DNA from: Acidobacteriaceae bacterium KBS 89
GTDB taxonomy: Bacteria > Acidobacteriota > Terriglobia > Terriglobales > Acidobacteriaceae
Length of the DNA stretch: 64,000 nucleotides
Assembly (NCBI GenBank): GCA_000381605.1
Contig: KB906760.1
Coordinates: 372,001 to 436,000 of the forward strand
Reading direction: 5' to 3'
Under the pieces are notes generated by a model. It did no database searches. It was not told the origin of the DNA and saw nothing but the letters and a program-made list of their open reading frames with translations. Below are positions 43,500 to 53,556 of the stretch, piece by piece; positions within the stretch are counted from its first letter, which is position 1; each line of letters opens with the position of its first letter. The translations under genes and the position numbers were made by a program.

Positions 43500-44456
43500 T
43501 TATGCCTGCTTGATCTTGTTTAAAATGTTTTCGAGATACAGCTTTTCTGCCCTTACGTCCTCAATCTGCTGAGGGCCGGATGTTTCGCGCTCAATGCTGA
43601 CTGCGCCCTTATAGCCGAGGCTATGCAGCATGGAGAGTACCTTTACAAAGTCCACCTCGCCCTTGCCAATCAGTACCTCTTGCCCGAGTTTGTCCGGATC
43701 GGTTGGCCACTTGCCGTCCTTCGCATGCATCGCCTGCACATGCGACCCCAGCACCTTCAGTGCGTCCACAGGGTTCGCCTTGCCATACAAAATCAGATTT
43801 GCTGTATCGAGTCCAACGCCCAATGCCGTGTTGTTCACGTCCTTCAACATGCGCAGCATGGTAGTGGGTGTCTCCTGGCCTGTCTCCATCAGAAAGCTTT
43901 GTCCATTCGCCGCGCAGTGCTCTGTTATCTCGCGGATTGCAGCCACGGTTTCTTCGTACAGAGCATCCTTCGGGTCCTCTGGAATGAAGCCACAATGGGT
44001 CTGTACACGTCCGATGTCGAGCGCCTTCGCAAAGTCCGAGCATTGCTTCAGTGCGTCCAGTCGCGCCTTGCGGTAGGCTCGCGGCACCACACCAATCGTG
44101 GCCGGCCCCTCAACGAAATTCCACTTTAGCGGCTGTGGATAGACCACTTCAGCCGTAGTGGCAATTACTTGGTACTTGTCCAGCAGATCCTCGAACTGCC
44201 TGGTCAGCGCTGGCGTGAAGTGATTCAGGTAGCCGTCCAGGGAGAGGAAGCATGTCTTGAAGCCAAGCTCGTGCACTAACCGGATCTTCGCTTCAGGATC
44301 GGGTGACGGCTTGATGAGCAGGCCAAGCTCCATCGGTGCATGCTCAGGCTGTTTGTGAATCGCCTCTTCGGCCATCAGTGAAGACGGGACGATACCGTTT
44401 ATAGCTCTGGCGGTTGCCCAGGCAGCAGCATGCTTCACAAAGGTACGGCGTTCCAT
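43500..44456 (-). CDS. Sugar phosphate isomerase/epimerase-like TIM-barrel protein, exported
   Basis: A 318-residue protein of the AP-endonuclease-2/xylose-isomerase-like TIM-barrel family. MERRTFVKHAAAWATAR looks like a twin-arginine leader. The barrel has metal-ligand positions in SFLMETGQETP (Glu), GVGLDTANLILY (Asp), VQAMHAKDGKWP (His and Asp) and VSIERETSGP (Glu). Members act as isomerases, epimerases or dehydratases on sugars, ketoses or inosose. GGAGACACC precedes the ATG. With the alcohol dehydrogenase upstream and the Gfo/Idh enzyme downstream it would form an oxidise-isomerise-reduce set acting on released sugars (inference). Confidence 0.9.
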   Translation of the reverse strand: MERRTFVKHAAAWATARAINGIVPSSLMAEEAIHKQPEHAPMELGLLIKPSPDPEAKIRLVHELGFKTCFLSLDGYLNHFTPALTRQFEDLLDKYQVIATTAEVVYPQPLKWNFVEGPATIGVVPRAYRKARLDALKQCSDFAKALDIGRVQTHCGFIPEDPKDALYEETVAAIREITEHCAANGQSFLMETGQETPTTMLRMLKDVNNTALGVGLDTANLILYGKANPVDALKVLGSHVQAMHAKDGKWPTDPDKLGQEVLIGKGEVDFVKVLSMLHSLGYKGAVSIERETSGPQQIEDVRAEKLYLENILNKIKQA

Positions 44457-44605
44457 TTCGGTGTCTCCTTTTCCAATTGTTCAACCCGTATCTATTTCGC
44501 GCGAACAAGAATGTACTCCATATCGCCATGAGGTAATTGAACGCTGCAATCGCGGGAGCGAAACCGGGTTTGAGACGGGTCTTCCGTGCGCCACCCTATA
44601 CGGTT

Positions 44606-45652
44606 CTAAGGCCTGACGATCATCTTCCCAACACCGTCGCGATATTGGCTGGCTATTGCGAAGGCCTCATCGATGTGTTCGATCTCTCTGGTGTGTGTAA
44701 GGAGCGGTCGAAACCACTCGGCGTGCGCGTGGAGTAGTTCCAGTGCCTCTCGCGTCTCGTGGTTCGATCGGCGCACGTTGAAAATGGTGAGCTCCTTGCG
44801 CCTCATTGCTGACCCATCCATGGAGACCAAGGGTGTTGAATGAATACCTGTCAGCGCGACGCGACCGGCACTGCGGGCTAGTTGAATAGCTTGACTGGTG
44901 GTATGCTCTCCGGCCGCACAGTCAATTGCACAGTCCACACCGCGCTGCAATGTCCCGCTGAGGATTTCTTCAGCAGCTTCCCCGGGCTCGATGGCGGCGT
45001 CAGCGCCAATCCTCCGGGCAAAGTCGCGGCGGTGTGCCAGGGGTTCCACTGCCCAGATTCGTCCTGCCTGGGCGGCTCGCAATGCCGCAATAGTCAAAAG
45101 CCCGATTGGTCCCGCGCCGATGACCGCTACTGTTTCGCCCGGGCGGATCGACGCCAGGCGGAGAGAATGCATGGCAATCGCGAGAGGCTCGGCCAGAGCC
45201 GCTTCGTTGAACGACATCCCGGTAGGGATGGGAAGAAAGTTGGCGACCGGCAAGTTGACCAGTTCCCGAAAAAAGCCAGGGTGATGAGGGTTGCTCAAAA
45301 AGCGTATGTTCGCGCACACGTTGTGGTGCCCGCTCAGACAGGACTCGCAGTGATAGCAATAGAGTGCGGGCTCAAGCGCCCCGCGGTCGCCCGCAGCGAG
45401 TCCAGTGACACCTGCGCCTGTCTTCATGATCGTTCCTGCGGGCTCGTGCCCAAGCACCATCGGGTAGACATTGAGAGTGCTGCCGACTGCGCCCTCGGTG
45501 AAGGCATGCAGATCGGACCCGCACACGCCCACAGCCTCGATTCGGACCTGCACTTCGCCCGGTCCGGGATCTTCAATCGGCATGTCAGTAAGCCGGAATG
45601 TCAGGGGAGCGATGAGTTCCGCAGCTCGCATCGAATGCTCTTTCTCAGACAC
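44606..45652 (-). CDS. Zinc-dependent alcohol/polyol dehydrogenase (MDR)
   Basis: A 348-residue enzyme of the sorbitol/threonine-dehydrogenase group. Catalytic zinc ligands are in AVGVCGSDLHAF (Cys, and His nearby) and LGHEPAG; the structural zinc site CYHCESCLSGHHNVC is complete. The Rossmann signature is AVIGAGPIGLLTIAAL, followed by a PLAHRR segment suggesting NAD specificity. The start is GTG at 45652 behind TGAGGT; an ATG seven codons in is the alternative. Probably oxidises a secondary hydroxyl of a sugar or sugar alcohol. It lies upstream of the isomerase and Gfo/Idh genes on the same strand. Confidence 0.9.
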   Translation of the reverse strand: MSEKEHSMRAAELIAPLTFRLTDMPIEDPGPGEVQVRIEAVGVCGSDLHAFTEGAVGSTLNVYPMVLGHEPAGTIMKTGAGVTGLAAGDRGALEPALYCYHCESCLSGHHNVCANIRFLSNPHHPGFFRELVNLPVANFLPIPTGMSFNEAALAEPLAIAMHSLRLASIRPGETVAVIGAGPIGLLTIAALRAAQAGRIWAVEPLAHRRDFARRIGADAAIEPGEAAEEILSGTLQRGVDCAIDCAAGEHTTSQAIQLARSAGRVALTGIHSTPLVSMDGSAMRRKELTIFNVRRSNHETREALELLHAHAEWFRPLLTHTREIEHIDEAFAIASQYRDGVGKMIVRP

Positions 45653-45937
45653 GATACCTCATTAGTGGGCGGGCACCAAAGGCGAGCCGACTGCTGCCCG
45701 AGGGGCATTCCGGTCTGTTATCGTCAACCTCTCTCCAATCTGCCACCGGCGGTCAGAACGGGTTCTGTCCGAGTAGCCGGTTATTCGTCCAGGTGGACTG
45801 GATTTGTAAACACTGGCCGACTTACTAGGACTAGTGATTTACGGCAAATTTCCCGCAGACTCTGCGCATCACTGCCCTACTAGTTTCACACTTCGAGAGA
45901 GACTGTCCTCGTTCAAACGAATGTTTCTGTTCCTTCG

Positions 45938-48226
45938 TTACTGCACTACCGAGAAGCTGTCGTGCAGTGTGGCTGTCGAACTGTTGCCGACCCATACGTC
46001 GAAGTCGGAAGATTCTGCAACCCATCCGTTCTTTGCGGCGCTCCAGTAGGTTCGCTCCGCGGGGCCGACCGTGAAGCTGACCTCGTGTTTTTGCCCAGGC
46101 TGCAGCGTGACACGACGGAATCCCTTCAACTCACGAACAGGTCTCGATGCCGAACCGAATCGCTGATGGAGATAAATCTGCACCACTTCGTCGGCTGCTC
46201 TTGCGCCAGTATTTGCAACCGTGACCGTTGCCGTGATCGATCCGTCAAGGGGAGCGGTTTTAGTGCTTAGGCGAAGATCGGAGATAGAGAAGGTCGAATA
46301 GCTCAACCCATAGCCAAAGGGGTAGAGAGGCGAGGTTGGAGCATCCCAATAGCGAGAGGTAAATTCGGGCGAATCATAAGGCTTATGCGACGTCGTATGC
46401 GCGTAATAGATTGGAATCTGACCAACAGCGCGGGGCCACGTGACCGGCAGCTTGCCGCCGGGCACCGCATCACCCACCAGAAGATCAGCAACTGCATTTC
46501 CAGTCTCTGTGCCACCGAAGTAGCAATCCATAATCGCCGGGATATGTTCTGAAGCCCACGAAAGATCGAGCGGCCGGGTGCTGAAGAGCAGCAACACGAT
46601 AGGCTTACCGAGCGCTTGAATCTTCTCGAGAAGCTCCTGTTGCTTGCCGGGAAGGCTAAGCGACGAACGTGAGGAGTACTCGAAGTCCATGATGGTTAGC
46701 TCTCCAAGGGCCATGATCACCACGTCGGATTTCCCGGCTAGCTGGAGCGCGCTCTTCATCTGACGATCCGCCTCTTCGGGTGTCCAAGGCGTCTCTATCT
46801 TCGGACCAATAACCCCATCGAATGACGAGGGGAATGCCTTGGCTATTTGTACGCCCTCTGCATAGGACACTTGGGAGCCGGGAAGTTTTGCGCGGACACC
46901 TTCGAAGACAGGGACTGCATCTTCTGCTTTTGCGGTCAGGCTCCACGGCCCGTTCATGTCGTCTTTGCTGTTGCCCAGCGGTCCAATCACGGCAACTCGC
47001 TTTGTCGTCTTTGCCAGCGGCAGAAGACCGCCTTCGTTCCGAAGCAATACGACGGAACGCGCGGCCGCAGTTCTCGCTATCTCACGATGCTTCGCTAGCA
47101 TCTCGGCGTGGGTTTGTTCGGTCGCATCCGCATAAGGGTTCTCAAAGAGCCCAAGACGATACTTCGCAACAAGTATGGGGCGGACGAGATCATCGAGCTG
47201 CGTGAGGGTCAGTTGCCCTTGATCGAGCAGAGATTTCATGTGCTCCAAATAGGTGGCGCTCCCCATATCCATATTCACGCCGGCCCTAGCACCACGTAGG
47301 GCCGCGTCCGTGCTATCGCGTGCGAAGCCTTGCGTGACCAGACTGCCGACGGCAAAGGCATCGCTCACCACGAATCCTTTAAACCCTAATTCTGTTCGCA
47401 GAACGTCCTGTAGCAGATGCACATTGCCGCTCGCCGGGACATCGTTCAGGTCCATGTATGCGCTCATGACGGTGTCCGCTCCCGCCTCCACTCCTGCCCG
47501 AAACGGAGGAAGGTAGACGTTCTGCATCCGCTCTTCCGCAATGTAAACAGCGTCGTAGTCCCTGCCGCCTTCCGCAGCTCCGTAACCTGCGAAATGCTTC
47601 AAGGTTGCCATGAAGGGCCGCGGATTCTCTGGCGTTCCTTGAAAACCTCGTACCTGGGCCCGTGCCATCGCCGCGCCAAGATAGGGGTCCTCACCCGCTC
47701 CTTCGGAGATCCGGCCCCATCGCGGGTCTCTTGCAATGTCCAACATCGGTGCAAAGCTCCAATGCAGCCCGGCATGGGCCGCTTCTTCCGCGGCGATCCC
47801 CTGCGCTTGTTCGGCCATTGCCGGATCCCAGGAGGCAGCCATAGCCAGAGGTACTGGGAATTCCGTATCAAAGCCGTGAATTACGTCGAAGCCAAAAAGG
47901 ATTGGAATGTGCAAGCGCTGCTCGGTCATCGCGATCTTCTGTAGACGGTTAATCTCCTTTGGGTCCGTGAGGAACAGAAAGGAACCGACCTCGCCGTGAC
48001 GCACTCGGTCTTCATAGGCCACTGGATCGATCTTCATACCGGGAATGGGAAGCTTCATGTAGAAGGGCTGGTTCAGTTGGCCAATCTTCTCCTCAGTCGT
48101 CATCTCCTTCAAAAGCGCGTTGGCACGGTCCGTGTCGTTGGGCAAAATGGGGGCTTGGGCTTCTGCTGTTCCGGAGAGAAGCAGGCCGATAACGCTAAAG
48201 CAGAGACAGACTCGCAACTTAGCCAT
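45938..48226 (-). CDS. Glycoside hydrolase family 3 beta-glucosidase/xylosidase
   Basis: A 762-residue secreted enzyme. Signal peptide about 1-24 (VCLCFSVIGLLLSGTAEAQ). Domain 1 (TIM barrel) has HIPILFGFDVIHGFDTEFP, KHFAGYGAAEGGRDY and the nucleophile Asp in GFKGFVVSDAF; the six-stranded sandwich domain follows from about residue 385 (RSVVLLRNEGGLLPL, VAVIGPLG); the C-terminal part (about 650-755) is the fibronectin-III-like domain (VTVANTGARAADEVVQIYL). This is the BglX layout: exo-acting removal of beta-linked glucose or xylose. The start chosen gives a normal signal peptide; 16 more codons upstream are open. Divergent from the GH2 gene. Confidence 0.93.
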   Translation of the reverse strand: MAKLRVCLCFSVIGLLLSGTAEAQAPILPNDTDRANALLKEMTTEEKIGQLNQPFYMKLPIPGMKIDPVAYEDRVRHGEVGSFLFLTDPKEINRLQKIAMTEQRLHIPILFGFDVIHGFDTEFPVPLAMAASWDPAMAEQAQGIAAEEAAHAGLHWSFAPMLDIARDPRWGRISEGAGEDPYLGAAMARAQVRGFQGTPENPRPFMATLKHFAGYGAAEGGRDYDAVYIAEERMQNVYLPPFRAGVEAGADTVMSAYMDLNDVPASGNVHLLQDVLRTELGFKGFVVSDAFAVGSLVTQGFARDSTDAALRGARAGVNMDMGSATYLEHMKSLLDQGQLTLTQLDDLVRPILVAKYRLGLFENPYADATEQTHAEMLAKHREIARTAAARSVVLLRNEGGLLPLAKTTKRVAVIGPLGNSKDDMNGPWSLTAKAEDAVPVFEGVRAKLPGSQVSYAEGVQIAKAFPSSFDGVIGPKIETPWTPEEADRQMKSALQLAGKSDVVIMALGELTIMDFEYSSRSSLSLPGKQQELLEKIQALGKPIVLLLFSTRPLDLSWASEHIPAIMDCYFGGTETGNAVADLLVGDAVPGGKLPVTWPRAVGQIPIYYAHTTSHKPYDSPEFTSRYWDAPTSPLYPFGYGLSYSTFSISDLRLSTKTAPLDGSITATVTVANTGARAADEVVQIYLHQRFGSASRPVRELKGFRRVTLQPGQKHEVSFTVGPAERTYWSAAKNGWVAESSDFDVWVGNSSTATLHDSFSVVQ

Positions 48227-48528
48227 AGAAATCTCGTGACGAGTATCATCGATCAACAACATGAAGGTGTCCAATCCTTCAGATTTCTCACCTGATTACG
48301 GCGGAGCACTGACGAGTACCGACACGCCCCAGTGTCCGATTTTCCTGCCCCGACCGGATTATGTGGTCCCGGTACCCTGGCAGACTTGTAGAGTGCTGTA
48401 AGCACGGTACTCAGGCTCGCTTGACGCCCCTTCCACATAGGTTGGTGACAACGGTTCGTGTGATGTCTAAAATCGCGCTGTCTCGTTAACTCAACCACGC
48501 AAGCACATGGGCTTGCAGGAGCTTGCCT
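48227..48528. promoter_or_regulatory. Divergent control region between GH3 and GH2 genes
   Basis: About 300 bases with no gene. Both glycosidase genes start at its edges, so it should hold their promoters and any shared operator. No strong palindrome or promoter pair was singled out by eye; AGGAG is seen nine bases before the GH2 start. Confidence 0.45.
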
Positions 48529-51216
48529 ATGCCCCGCCATCTCTGTCTGCTTATGCTGTGCCTCTTGCCGGTCGCCGTGGAGGCACAGAAAACTCAGCCG
48601 AGCACAACGCCCCGTTCCGTGGTGGTAGACCCTCGCGTCGAGATGTCGCTCCGCGATGGATGGCACTTCAAACTGGGACCAGAATCTACGACAGAGCTCC
48701 AGGCTGAACCGGATGCGACATGGACAACCGTTAGCGTGCCACACACCTGGAACCGTGTGGGCTACTACAAGGATGCACCCGCGTCCCACATCAACACCGC
48801 GCAGAACGTAGTAACCACGCAGGGCGTCGGCTGGTACAAGCTCGTCTTCACGCCTCCACCGAACGTGGCTGGTATGGAAAGCTTTCTGCAATTTGACGCC
48901 GCAAGCCGCATCGCAACCGTCTGGTTGAACGGAACCGCGCTTGGCACGCACCGGGGAGGCTTCTCGCGCTTTCGCCTGGACACCACGGCAGCACTTAAGC
49001 TGGGCCAGGAGAACACGCTTACGGTGAAGGTTGACAACACGAAACCCACGCTAGGAAGCTCGACTGCCGACGTATTGCCGCTTACGGGAGACTTCTTCGT
49101 GTACGGCGGTTTATATCGTCCAGTAAGCCTCGTCTTCACCAGGAAGACGCACCTTGATCTGATGGACTACGGCTCCTCCGGTGTCTATGCGAAGACGACG
49201 TCCGTCGCGTCTGCCGGAGCGCAGGTGCAGGTGCGCGCACGCGTACGCAACGACAGTGAGCAAAGCAGTACCGTTCTGCTTCGAACCCTGCTCGTTGATG
49301 CGAACGGCAAGGTCGCGGCACAACAAGAGCAGTCCGTCACCGTGGCCCCAGCGAGCGTCGTAGAGAGCACCGCCAACCTCGCTGTGCCGCATCCGCATCT
49401 CTGGCAAGGTGTGGAGGGGCCTTATCTGTACCGCCTGGTGGTTGAACTCTCAAACAAGTCCTCCCAACCCGTCGATCGAGTCTCGCTCCCCTTCGGCATC
49501 CGGCAGGTTCGCTTGGATCCAGATCAAGGACTGTTCCTCAACGGAAAACACGTCGCCGTCCACGGTGTCGGCTATCACCAGGATCGTGAAGGCAAAGGTT
49601 GGGCGTCGGAACCGGAGGACGTTGCCGCGGACGAGGCGATGATGCGTGAGATGGGGGTGACCGGCATACGCCTCACCCACTACCAGCACGGCCAGCCGAT
49701 TCACGACCTCGCGGACCGCGACGGACTCGTGCTCTGGGACGAGATTCCCCTGGTAAGCCAGTGGACGTTGGGCGAGAGCCTGCAACCGACCGAAGCGCTT
49801 CGTGAGAACGCCCACCAGCAATTGCGTGAGCTCATCGCGCAGGACTTCAATCATCCCTCGGTCATCACTTGGTCCATCGGCAATGAGATCGATTTTGGAA
49901 ACAGCATACCGGCCTTTGTGGGGAACAAAACAGGCGCCGTTCCTGATCCCCTGCCCTTACTCAAAGAGTTGAATCAGTTGGCGCACGAACTGGACCCAGG
50001 CAGGCCCACAACACTGGCGACTTGCTGTGAGGGAATACGCTACGCACCCGATACCGTGGTGCCGATCACGGCCTCGGTCACCGACCTCTCCGGTGCGAAC
50101 CGCTACTTCGGCTGGTACTACGGCACGCCCTCCGACTTGGGCACTCATCTTGACGCCCTGCACCACACCCGGCCCGCACAGCCCATGGCGGTAACGGAAT
50201 ACGGTGCCGGCGGCGCTGTCTCGCTGCACTCTGACAATGCGCTCGGTGGCCCGGAGTCTCGCAACCGGCCCCAGGCGGAAGAATACGAGTCCTACATTCA
50301 CGAACAGAACTGGTCCACGATGCGCAGCAAACCGTATCTATGGGGTACATTTCTCTGGAATTCCTTCGACTTCGGAAGCACTACTCGCAGCGAGGGCAAT
50401 GCCCAGGACATTAATACCAAGGGCATCGTGACCTTTGACCATAAGTATAGGAAGGACCAGTACTTCTTTTACAAAGCAAACTGGACGGCGACGCCAACGG
50501 TACACATCAACTCCAGCCTTTATACCGAGCGAGCCTACCGGATAGCCGACGTGCGGGTGTACAGCAACGCCCCCAGGACCTCGCTGAAAGTAAATGGAAA
50601 GCTCACTGGAGTGCTTGCAGACTGCCCCGGTCGCATCTGTGTTTGGAATGGCGTCGTCCTGAGCCCCGGTGCGAACAACATCATCGCAATTGGCTCTTTC
50701 CCTAAGGGAGATGTAGAGGATAAGGTTCAGTGGCATCTTTCCGACGCCGCCGCAAAGAATACCTCTATCGATTGCGGCGCACTGGTTGCAGGAGCGAGCG
50801 GTGGAAGGCACTTCGGATCAGATACGTTCTTCGAGGGCGGAACGGCGGAGACTATCTCCGGCCCCGGGGCTTGGGGAAGAGCTCCAGCTCCGCCCTCAAT
50901 TGCCGGAACCAGGAGTCCAGAAGTAGCGGCCTCCTACCGTGCCGGATCTTTCAGTTATCGTATCCCCGCGGCTGACGGTCCGCATAGCGTAGTCCTCACG
51001 TTTGTGGAGCCGTCTCTCCATCCCGGCGACCGCATTTTCGACGTTTTCGCGAACGGACAGAAGATTGAGGCCAATCTGGATGTGGCAGCCGCCGCGGGAG
51101 GTGCGCTGACCGCGTATCAAAAGCGTTTCGAAGTGACTGCCAGGGAAGGCATGGTGATTCTTGAGTTCAGACCGACCAAAGGAGACGCGATTGTTTCGGC
51201 GATAGAGGTGCAATAG
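48529..51216 (+). CDS. Glycoside hydrolase family 2 beta-galactosidase-like enzyme with malectin-like C-terminus
   Basis: An 895-residue secreted enzyme. Signal peptide RHLCLLMLCLLPVAVEAQ; sugar-binding jelly roll (about 40-215; VSVPHTWNRVGYY, FLQFDAASRIATVWLNG); immunoglobulin-like domain (about 220-330); TIM barrel (about 335-630) with acid/base Glu in VITWSIGNEIDFG and nucleophile Glu in MAVTEYGAGG; a further beta domain, and a C-terminal malectin/di-glucose-binding-like module (about 735-895; DTFFEGGTAETI, IFDVFANGQKIEANLDV). It should release terminal beta-galactose or a related sugar from oligosaccharides; GH2 also includes glucuronidases and mannosidases, so substrate is uncertain. Divergent from the GH3 gene. 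Confidence 0.93.
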   Translation: MPRHLCLLMLCLLPVAVEAQKTQPSTTPRSVVVDPRVEMSLRDGWHFKLGPESTTELQAEPDATWTTVSVPHTWNRVGYYKDAPASHINTAQNVVTTQGVGWYKLVFTPPPNVAGMESFLQFDAASRIATVWLNGTALGTHRGGFSRFRLDTTAALKLGQENTLTVKVDNTKPTLGSSTADVLPLTGDFFVYGGLYRPVSLVFTRKTHLDLMDYGSSGVYAKTTSVASAGAQVQVRARVRNDSEQSSTVLLRTLLVDANGKVAAQQEQSVTVAPASVVESTANLAVPHPHLWQGVEGPYLYRLVVELSNKSSQPVDRVSLPFGIRQVRLDPDQGLFLNGKHVAVHGVGYHQDREGKGWASEPEDVAADEAMMREMGVTGIRLTHYQHGQPIHDLADRDGLVLWDEIPLVSQWTLGESLQPTEALRENAHQQLRELIAQDFNHPSVITWSIGNEIDFGNSIPAFVGNKTGAVPDPLPLLKELNQLAHELDPGRPTTLATCCEGIRYAPDTVVPITASVTDLSGANRYFGWYYGTPSDLGTHLDALHHTRPAQPMAVTEYGAGGAVSLHSDNALGGPESRNRPQAEEYESYIHEQNWSTMRSKPYLWGTFLWNSFDFGSTTRSEGNAQDINTKGIVTFDHKYRKDQYFFYKANWTATPTVHINSSLYTERAYRIADVRVYSNAPRTSLKVNGKLTGVLADCPGRICVWNGVVLSPGANNIIAIGSFPKGDVEDKVQWHLSDAAAKNTSIDCGALVAGASGGRHFGSDTFFEGGTAETISGPGAWGRAPAPPSIAGTRSPEVAASYRAGSFSYRIPAADGPHSVVLTFVEPSLHPGDRIFDVFANGQKIEANLDVAAAAGGALTAYQKRFEVTAREGMVILEFRPTKGDAIVSAIEVQ

Positions 51217-51539
51217 CGTCGCAAGTGGGCCGAGCCTGTGCCACCTTGTGACGCTGATTTGCGTCGTTGATCTCGGCCAGTCTGAGTTAGTCTTTGCGGC
51301 TAGTGCAGTCCAATCTCTCGTATTCATCTAAATTCAATCCCGGTAAACACCGATTGGACAGGAAATATTTAGCACCCGCTCAGGCTTCGAATTCCGGACA
51401 CCAGCCCACTTTGCAGGGCTGATCGACGGTAGGGAACGAGTTGCAAATGCATGCAGTACCATGGGAGCCCAGCGGGCGGTCCGGTCAAGCCTTGCTCTCT
51501 GCATATGTCGATGAATTTGTCGTTGCGGGGCCATCACGA

Positions 51540-53072
51540 ATGAAGACACAAAGCAGTTGGATTTTGGGTATTCTGGCTGGTTGTGTGTTGACGCATGGCG
51601 GCACGATGCTGGGCGCCGCTGCGCCGCCAACCGTCACAATCGCGCAGGGCGAGGCCGCCGGCAAGTGGATCCAGGGTGGCACTCAGAAGGCTTTCCTTGG
51701 TCTTCCGTACGCCGCTCCTCCGGTTGGTCCACTGCGCTGGAAGGCTCCGCAGTCGGCCTCTGCCTGGCAGGGAGTACGAGACGCGACGAAGTTCCGCGCC
51801 CGCTGCGAACAGTGGCACATTTGGAACGATTATCTGTTTCTCGACTCCGGCCCGAGCGAGGATTGTCTTTACCTGAACGCCTATGCGCCCGCCTCCAGCG
51901 ACCGGAAGAGCAAGCTGCCGGTGATGGTCTGGATTCATGGAGGTGGGTTTGCCGCCGGCGCAGGGTCGGAACCACGCTATACCAACTCGGCTCTTGTATC
52001 CAAGAAGGTTGTGCTTGTAACGATCAATTACAGGCTCAGCGTCTTCGGCTTTTTCGCGAATGAGGATCTCCTAAACGAGGGCCATGGGCATGCAGGCAAC
52101 TACGGCCTGATGGATATGGCGGCGGCGCTCCGGTGGGTTCACGCGAACATCGCCGAATTCGGTGGTGATCCCACAAACGTGACGATCTTTGGTGAGAGCG
52201 CAGGATCATTTTCGGTCAGCGCACTGATGGCTGCTCCCGAGGCGCGCGGACTCTTCCAGAAAGCCATCGGGGAGAGCGGCGCGTTCTTCGGCAATGTGAT
52301 CTCCATGTCGCTGGCGGCGGAGCGTGCGCGGCTCGATCAAGCCTGGAGCGATTCGCTGGGTGCAAAGAATCTGACCGAACTGCGGGCGATGCCTGCAGAT
52401 AGGCTGATCGATGCAGCATCCAGGCAACCGGTCACGAGGTTCTCGCCTGTCGTGGACGGACAATTTCTGACGGAGACGGTTGCCGCAACCTATGTCGCAG
52501 GCCGGGAGGCTCATATTCCGGTAGTCATAGGCTGGAACCGCGACGAGCGGACCGGCGCTTTGTCAAAGGACATGACCTCGAAAAAATGGAAGACCTTTGC
52601 TGCCGAGCATTACGGAAGACAGGCGGAACAGTTCCTGGCAGCATTTCCTGGTAAGACCGAAGAAGAGGCAGCGCGTTCAGCAGACGACTACACTACCGCT
52701 ACTTTCATTGCCTTGGGCGCGTGGAGGTGGGCAGAGGCTCAAGCAGCCACAGGCGAATCTCCCGTCTATCGCTTTCGCTTCGATCGGCCCGCACCACCGA
52801 GCGAGATGCATCCCGAAGGAAAACATGCCTTCCACTCCGACGAACTCGAATATGTCTTCGGGACTCTGGACGTTCGAGCTGGAGCTGTCTGGCGGCCTGA
52901 GGACTGGAAGCTGAGCGAGCAGATCGTAAGCTACTGGACAAACTTCGCCCGCACCGGTAATCCAAACGGAGAAGGGCTTCCGCACTGGCCACGCTACGAC
53001 CAGAGCAAGGAGTTGATCCATCTTGACAGCCCAATCACCGGCGAGCCCGGATACCTCCCGCTCCCAATTTGA
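51540..53072 (+). CDS. Type-B carboxylesterase, secreted
   Basis: A 510-residue esterase of the cholinesterase/para-nitrobenzyl-esterase family. Signal peptide about 1-27 (WILGILAGCVLTHGGTML). Landmarks: FLGLPYAAPPVGPLRW, EDCLYLNAYAP, oxyanion-hole VMVWIHGGGFAAGAG, nucleophile elbow FGESAGSFSV (catalytic Ser), the acidic residue in IGWNRDERTG, and the catalytic His in KHAFHSDELEYVFG. It could de-esterify acetylated or feruloylated plant polysaccharide, which would fit its glycosidase neighbours. The ATG at 51540 follows GCGGGG; two upstream in-frame ATGs (51441) would bury the signal peptide. Confidence 0.9.
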   Translation: MKTQSSWILGILAGCVLTHGGTMLGAAAPPTVTIAQGEAAGKWIQGGTQKAFLGLPYAAPPVGPLRWKAPQSASAWQGVRDATKFRARCEQWHIWNDYLFLDSGPSEDCLYLNAYAPASSDRKSKLPVMVWIHGGGFAAGAGSEPRYTNSALVSKKVVLVTINYRLSVFGFFANEDLLNEGHGHAGNYGLMDMAAALRWVHANIAEFGGDPTNVTIFGESAGSFSVSALMAAPEARGLFQKAIGESGAFFGNVISMSLAAERARLDQAWSDSLGAKNLTELRAMPADRLIDAASRQPVTRFSPVVDGQFLTETVAATYVAGREAHIPVVIGWNRDERTGALSKDMTSKKWKTFAAEHYGRQAEQFLAAFPGKTEEEAARSADDYTTATFIALGAWRWAEAQAATGESPVYRFRFDRPAPPSEMHPEGKHAFHSDELEYVFGTLDVRAGAVWRPEDWKLSEQIVSYWTNFARTGNPNGEGLPHWPRYDQSKELIHLDSPITGEPGYLPLPI

Positions 53073-53124
53073 GTTTCTGCTCAACAGCGAGACGCAGTCT
53101 CAGTGACAGGTTGTTGCGTGGGCT

Positions 53125-53556
53125 TTGGTTTTCTTCGAACATGTTCCGCCTTCGGGCGAGGTGTTGAAGCCATTCGGGGATTCCCCTTCAGGTTCGATCC
53201 TCTACCAGCCCGATGGCCACATGTCGGACCAGGTGTCAGTCGGTAGGCGCACCAAGCTTGTCCATGACGATCCCCTTCAAGCCACCCCCGAAGAAGCAAA
53301 CCAGGCTTGGCGGACGTACCTCGGTTACTGGGGATCTTTCAAAATCGCGGAGAAGCGGGTAGTGGTGCATCGGGTCGAGGGCAGTTCGTTCTCGAATTGG
53401 ATCGGAACCGATCAGGTGCGGCATTTCCGCTTCGACGGGGCCAATCGGCTTATCCTCGAGGCTCAATCCTCTTCCGGGCATTCAACATTAATCTGGCAAA
53501 AAGATTCGATTGAAATCACAGACCGGTCGGGTTCCGCAATCAACGTAAATGCTTAG
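53125..53556 (+). CDS. Lipocalin-like protein, N-terminus apparently truncated
   Basis: About 143 residues of the lipocalin-like family (Lipocalin_5 type): PPSGEVLKPFGDSPSGSILY, QPDGHMSDQVS, EEANQAWRTYLGYWGSF and VVVHRVEGSSFSNWIGTDQV follow the family order closely. Members normally start about eight residues earlier with a (L)VGTWxLVSF strand; the frame upstream reads VVAWALVFFEH but meets a stop just before it and has no ATG or ribosome-binding site. Either a TTG at 53125 is used or the gene has lost its start. Located 52 bases after the esterase gene, so it may once have been its operon partner. Confidence 0.6.
   Translation: MVFFEHVPPSGEVLKPFGDSPSGSILYQPDGHMSDQVSVGRRTKLVHDDPLQATPEEANQAWRTYLGYWGSFKIAEKRVVVHRVEGSSFSNWIGTDQVRHFRFDGANRLILEAQSSSGHSTLIWQKDSIEITDRSGSAINVNA

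Noticed and set aside
38522..45790. Shared GGTTCTGTCCGA string at 38526 and 45768 as transposon ends
   Set aside because: Only about 12 bases match, without inverted repeats or a transposase.
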